NCBI RefSeq assembly: GCF_900142975.1
Contig: NZ_LT670848.1
Location: forward strand, 186,001 to 250,000
Source of the DNA: Salegentibacter salegens
Lineage (GTDB): Bacteria; Bacteroidota; Bacteroidia; Flavobacteriales; Flavobacteriaceae
Direction: 5' to 3'
Length of the DNA stretch: 64,000 bases
A model generated the notes under the pieces. The model worked only from the letters and a program-made list of their open reading frames with translations. It ran no database searches and was not told the DNA's origin. Below are positions 62,386 through 64,000 of the stretch, one piece after another; positions within the stretch are counted from its first letter, which is position 1; every line of letters starts with the position of its first letter. The position numbers and the translations under genes are program-made.

Positions 62386-64000
62386 GTGATCTTAAATAAA
62401 CGATTTCAAGCCCCTGGAAATTTAGTAGTATGTTTTTTGCTTTTAGCTTTTGTTTCTTGTACACAAACCAAACAGCAAGAAGAGACTGACCAAAATGAAA
62501 ATTTAACTACCTATGTAGATCCTTTTATAGGAACGGGAGGGCATGGCCACACCTATCCCGGAGCAGCCCAACCCTTTGGGATGTTTCAACCCAGCCCAGA
62601 TAATGGGAGAAGCGGTTGGGACTGGTGTTCGGGTTATCATATTTCAAGCGATACCATCGCCGGGTTTAGTCAATTACACCTAAGCGGTACCGGAATTGGT
62701 GATTTAGCCGATTTGCTTTTTATGCCGGTTACCCAGGAAATTGATCTTAGTCAGAAAGTAAATTCCCAAAGAGACATTCCCTATGCTTCAGAGTTTAAAC
62801 ACGATTCTGAAACTGCAATTCCCGGGTTTTACAGTGTTTTCCTCGATAAACCTCAAGTAAAAGTCGAGCTCACCACCTTGGATAGGACTGCATATCATAA
62901 GTATGAATTTAAGGAAGAAAGTAAGCAAGCCGTGATTCTTGATTTGGGGTTTGCCATTAACTGGGATCAACCTACAGAAACGGCAATAGATCTTGAAAAT
63001 AAAACCACTATTAGCGGTTACAGGCACAGTACCGGCTGGGCAAATAACCAGAAAGTATTTTTCGTTGCGGAATTTTCAAAACCAATAATTGAGCATCGAT
63101 TTTTTCAGAATTATCAATTGGTTAAAGGCAAACAAATTTCCGATGAAAAAACTTCAGCACAGTTCTATTTCGATAAGGATTCCGGTCAGGAAATTAAAAT
63201 GAAGATTGCAGTTTCATCGGTAAGTGTAGAAAATGCCAGGCAAAATTTAGCTAAAGGAGATTTCGAGTTTGAAAAGATTAAAGAAAAAGCAATTCAGAAT
63301 TGGGAAGAGGAACTTTCTGGGATAAAAGTAAAAACTCCCCGGGATTCTTTAAAAACAATTTTTTATACAGCCCTTTACCACACTAAACTTTCGCCGGTTA
63401 TTTTTAGCGATAGTAATGGGGAATTCAGAAAAGAGAATGATAGTATCGTAAAAGCTGATTATACGGCATACTCCACGCTTTCACTTTGGGATACCTTTAG
63501 GGCACAGCAACCACTGCTAACCTTGACCAATCCAGATAAAGTTACCGACATCATTAAATCAATGCTAGAATATTACAAGCTTGAAAAATCACTTCCGGTT
63601 TGGACCCTCTATGGAAATGAAACCAATACCATGACCGGCTACCATTCTATCCCGGTAATAGTAGAAGCTTATTTTAAAGGTATAAAAGGTTTTGATCCTA
63701 TGGAAGCCTTTGAAGCGATGAAAACTACAATGATGCAGGATGATCGTGGTTTGGATGCTTATAAAGAACACGGCTTTATTCCTTATGATGCCGGTGATGA
63801 ATCAGTAACCATAACCCTGGAATATGCCTATAACGATTGGTGTGTAGCGCAAATGGCAAAAGCTCTTGGAAAAGATGAAGATTACCAGTATTTTTCAAAT
63901 CGAGCTAAAGCTTATGAAAAGGTTTTTGACAAGGAAACCGGTTTTATGCGCGGAAGAAAAAGCGCAGAAAATTCCTGGAACGAACCTTTTGATCCAAAGC
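62386..64000 (+). CDS. GH92 alpha-1,2-mannosidase lipoprotein (3' end beyond window)
   Basis: The frame is open from GTG 62386 to the end of the window (538 codons, incomplete). The GTG start is chosen because a TAA lies 15 bp upstream and a lipoprotein signal follows (GNLVVCFLLLAFVSCTQTKQ, lipobox AFVSC). GH92 motifs: YVDPFIGTGGHGHTYPGAAQ with PFGMFQPSPD, GFSQLHLSGTG, and YTAYSTLSLWDTFRAQQPLL, WTLYGNETNTMTGYHSIPVI, then YNDWCVAQMAKALGKDEDY. These fit calcium-dependent exo-alpha-mannosidases. With the GH130-like gene 10 kb away, this suggests use of mannose-rich glycans. Divergent from the LytS gene by 110 bp. Confidence 0.95.
   Translation, partial: MILNKRFQAPGNLVVCFLLLAFVSCTQTKQQEETDQNENLTTYVDPFIGTGGHGHTYPGAAQPFGMFQPSPDNGRSGWDWCSGYHISSDTIAGFSQLHLSGTGIGDLADLLFMPVTQEIDLSQKVNSQRDIPYASEFKHDSETAIPGFYSVFLDKPQVKVELTTLDRTAYHKYEFKEESKQAVILDLGFAINWDQPTETAIDLENKTTISGYRHSTGWANNQKVFFVAEFSKPIIEHRFFQNYQLVKGKQISDEKTSAQFYFDKDSGQEIKMKIAVSSVSVENARQNLAKGDFEFEKIKEKAIQNWEEELSGIKVKTPRDSLKTIFYTALYHTKLSPVIFSDSNGEFRKENDSIVKADYTAYSTLSLWDTFRAQQPLLTLTNPDKVTDIIKSMLEYYKLEKSLPVWTLYGNETNTMTGYHSIPVIVEAYFKGIKGFDPMEAFEAMKTTMMQDDRGLDAYKEHGFIPYDAGDESVTITLEYAYNDWCVAQMAKALGKDEDYQYFSNRAKAYEKVFDKETGFMRGRKSAENSWNEPFDPK

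Overview
The window looks like a chromosomal segment of a marine-type member of the Flavobacteriaceae (Bacteroidota). This rests on the low GC content, promoters of the TTG-N18/20-TAnnTTTG type, SusC/SusD genes, a split methylmalonyl-CoA mutase, a DivIC-like protein, GH92 and GH130 enzymes, LytTR and TPR-kinase signalling pairs, and integrases with a Bacteroidetes-type arm domain. The genus (Gramella, Salegentibacter or Zunongwangia-like) is a guess from general resemblance only.

Layout. 1-7.9 kb is a conserved housekeeping block, all on the minus strand: parA, a dienoyl-CoA-reductase-type SDR, mutB, mutA, a FtsB/DivIC-like protein, udk and a secreted sugar dehydrogenase. At 8.0-9.4 kb an IS4-family element (9-bp target duplication) sits just upstream of tRNA-Pro(TGG). 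From the tRNA to about 38 kb lies a patchwork accessory island. It carries an IntDOT-like tyrosine integrase, two paralogous lipoproteins, an ABC/GntR(YtrA) cassette flanked by diverged direct repeats, a Crp-ilvD pair, an IS256 element, a czcCBA-type metal efflux operon with His-rich accessory proteins, a mercury-type operon (arsR, merTP fusion, merA-like, GDCCVxC protein, DUF305), a decayed TSUP permease and ssb. It ends in a radC/JAB gene split by two different mobile elements: a second IS256 copy and a complete RIT-like element (three overlapping tyrosine recombinases).

38.8-44 kb is ordinary chromosome: a TPR histidine kinase with its response regulator, a methyltransferase, a WYL regulator and a YqiA-like hydrolase. 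44.3-53.6 kb is a polysaccharide utilisation locus (lacI, susC, susD, GH130, MFS sugar porter). A palindromic LacI operator precedes susC and a near match precedes lacI. The GH130 gene is cut by an IS1595-family element with an 8-bp duplication. A truncated, diverged copy of the YqiA-like hydrolase lies on the far side of this locus. 54-58.8 kb carries katG, two small uncharacterised genes and a secreted EEP-family nuclease. A second IS4 copy of the same length follows, with an identical transposase and its own 9-bp duplication, and next to it a possible tRNA 3'-end remnant with a terminator. 60.5-64 kb has a LytS/LytT-type two-component pair divergent from a GH92 alpha-mannosidase that runs off the window.

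The strongest observations are: (1) the nested disruption of radC by IS256 and the RIT-like element, with the 149-codon ancestral frame exactly reconstructible; (2) the multi-site and asymmetric ends of that element; (3) the diverged repeats bracketing the ABC/GntR cassette, plus a GntR-type operator on its promoter; (4) a mercury-like operon whose reductase lacks the C-terminal cysteine pair; and (5) the two direct IS4 copies, which bracket about 49 kb. I found no CRISPR array and no clear new defence system.
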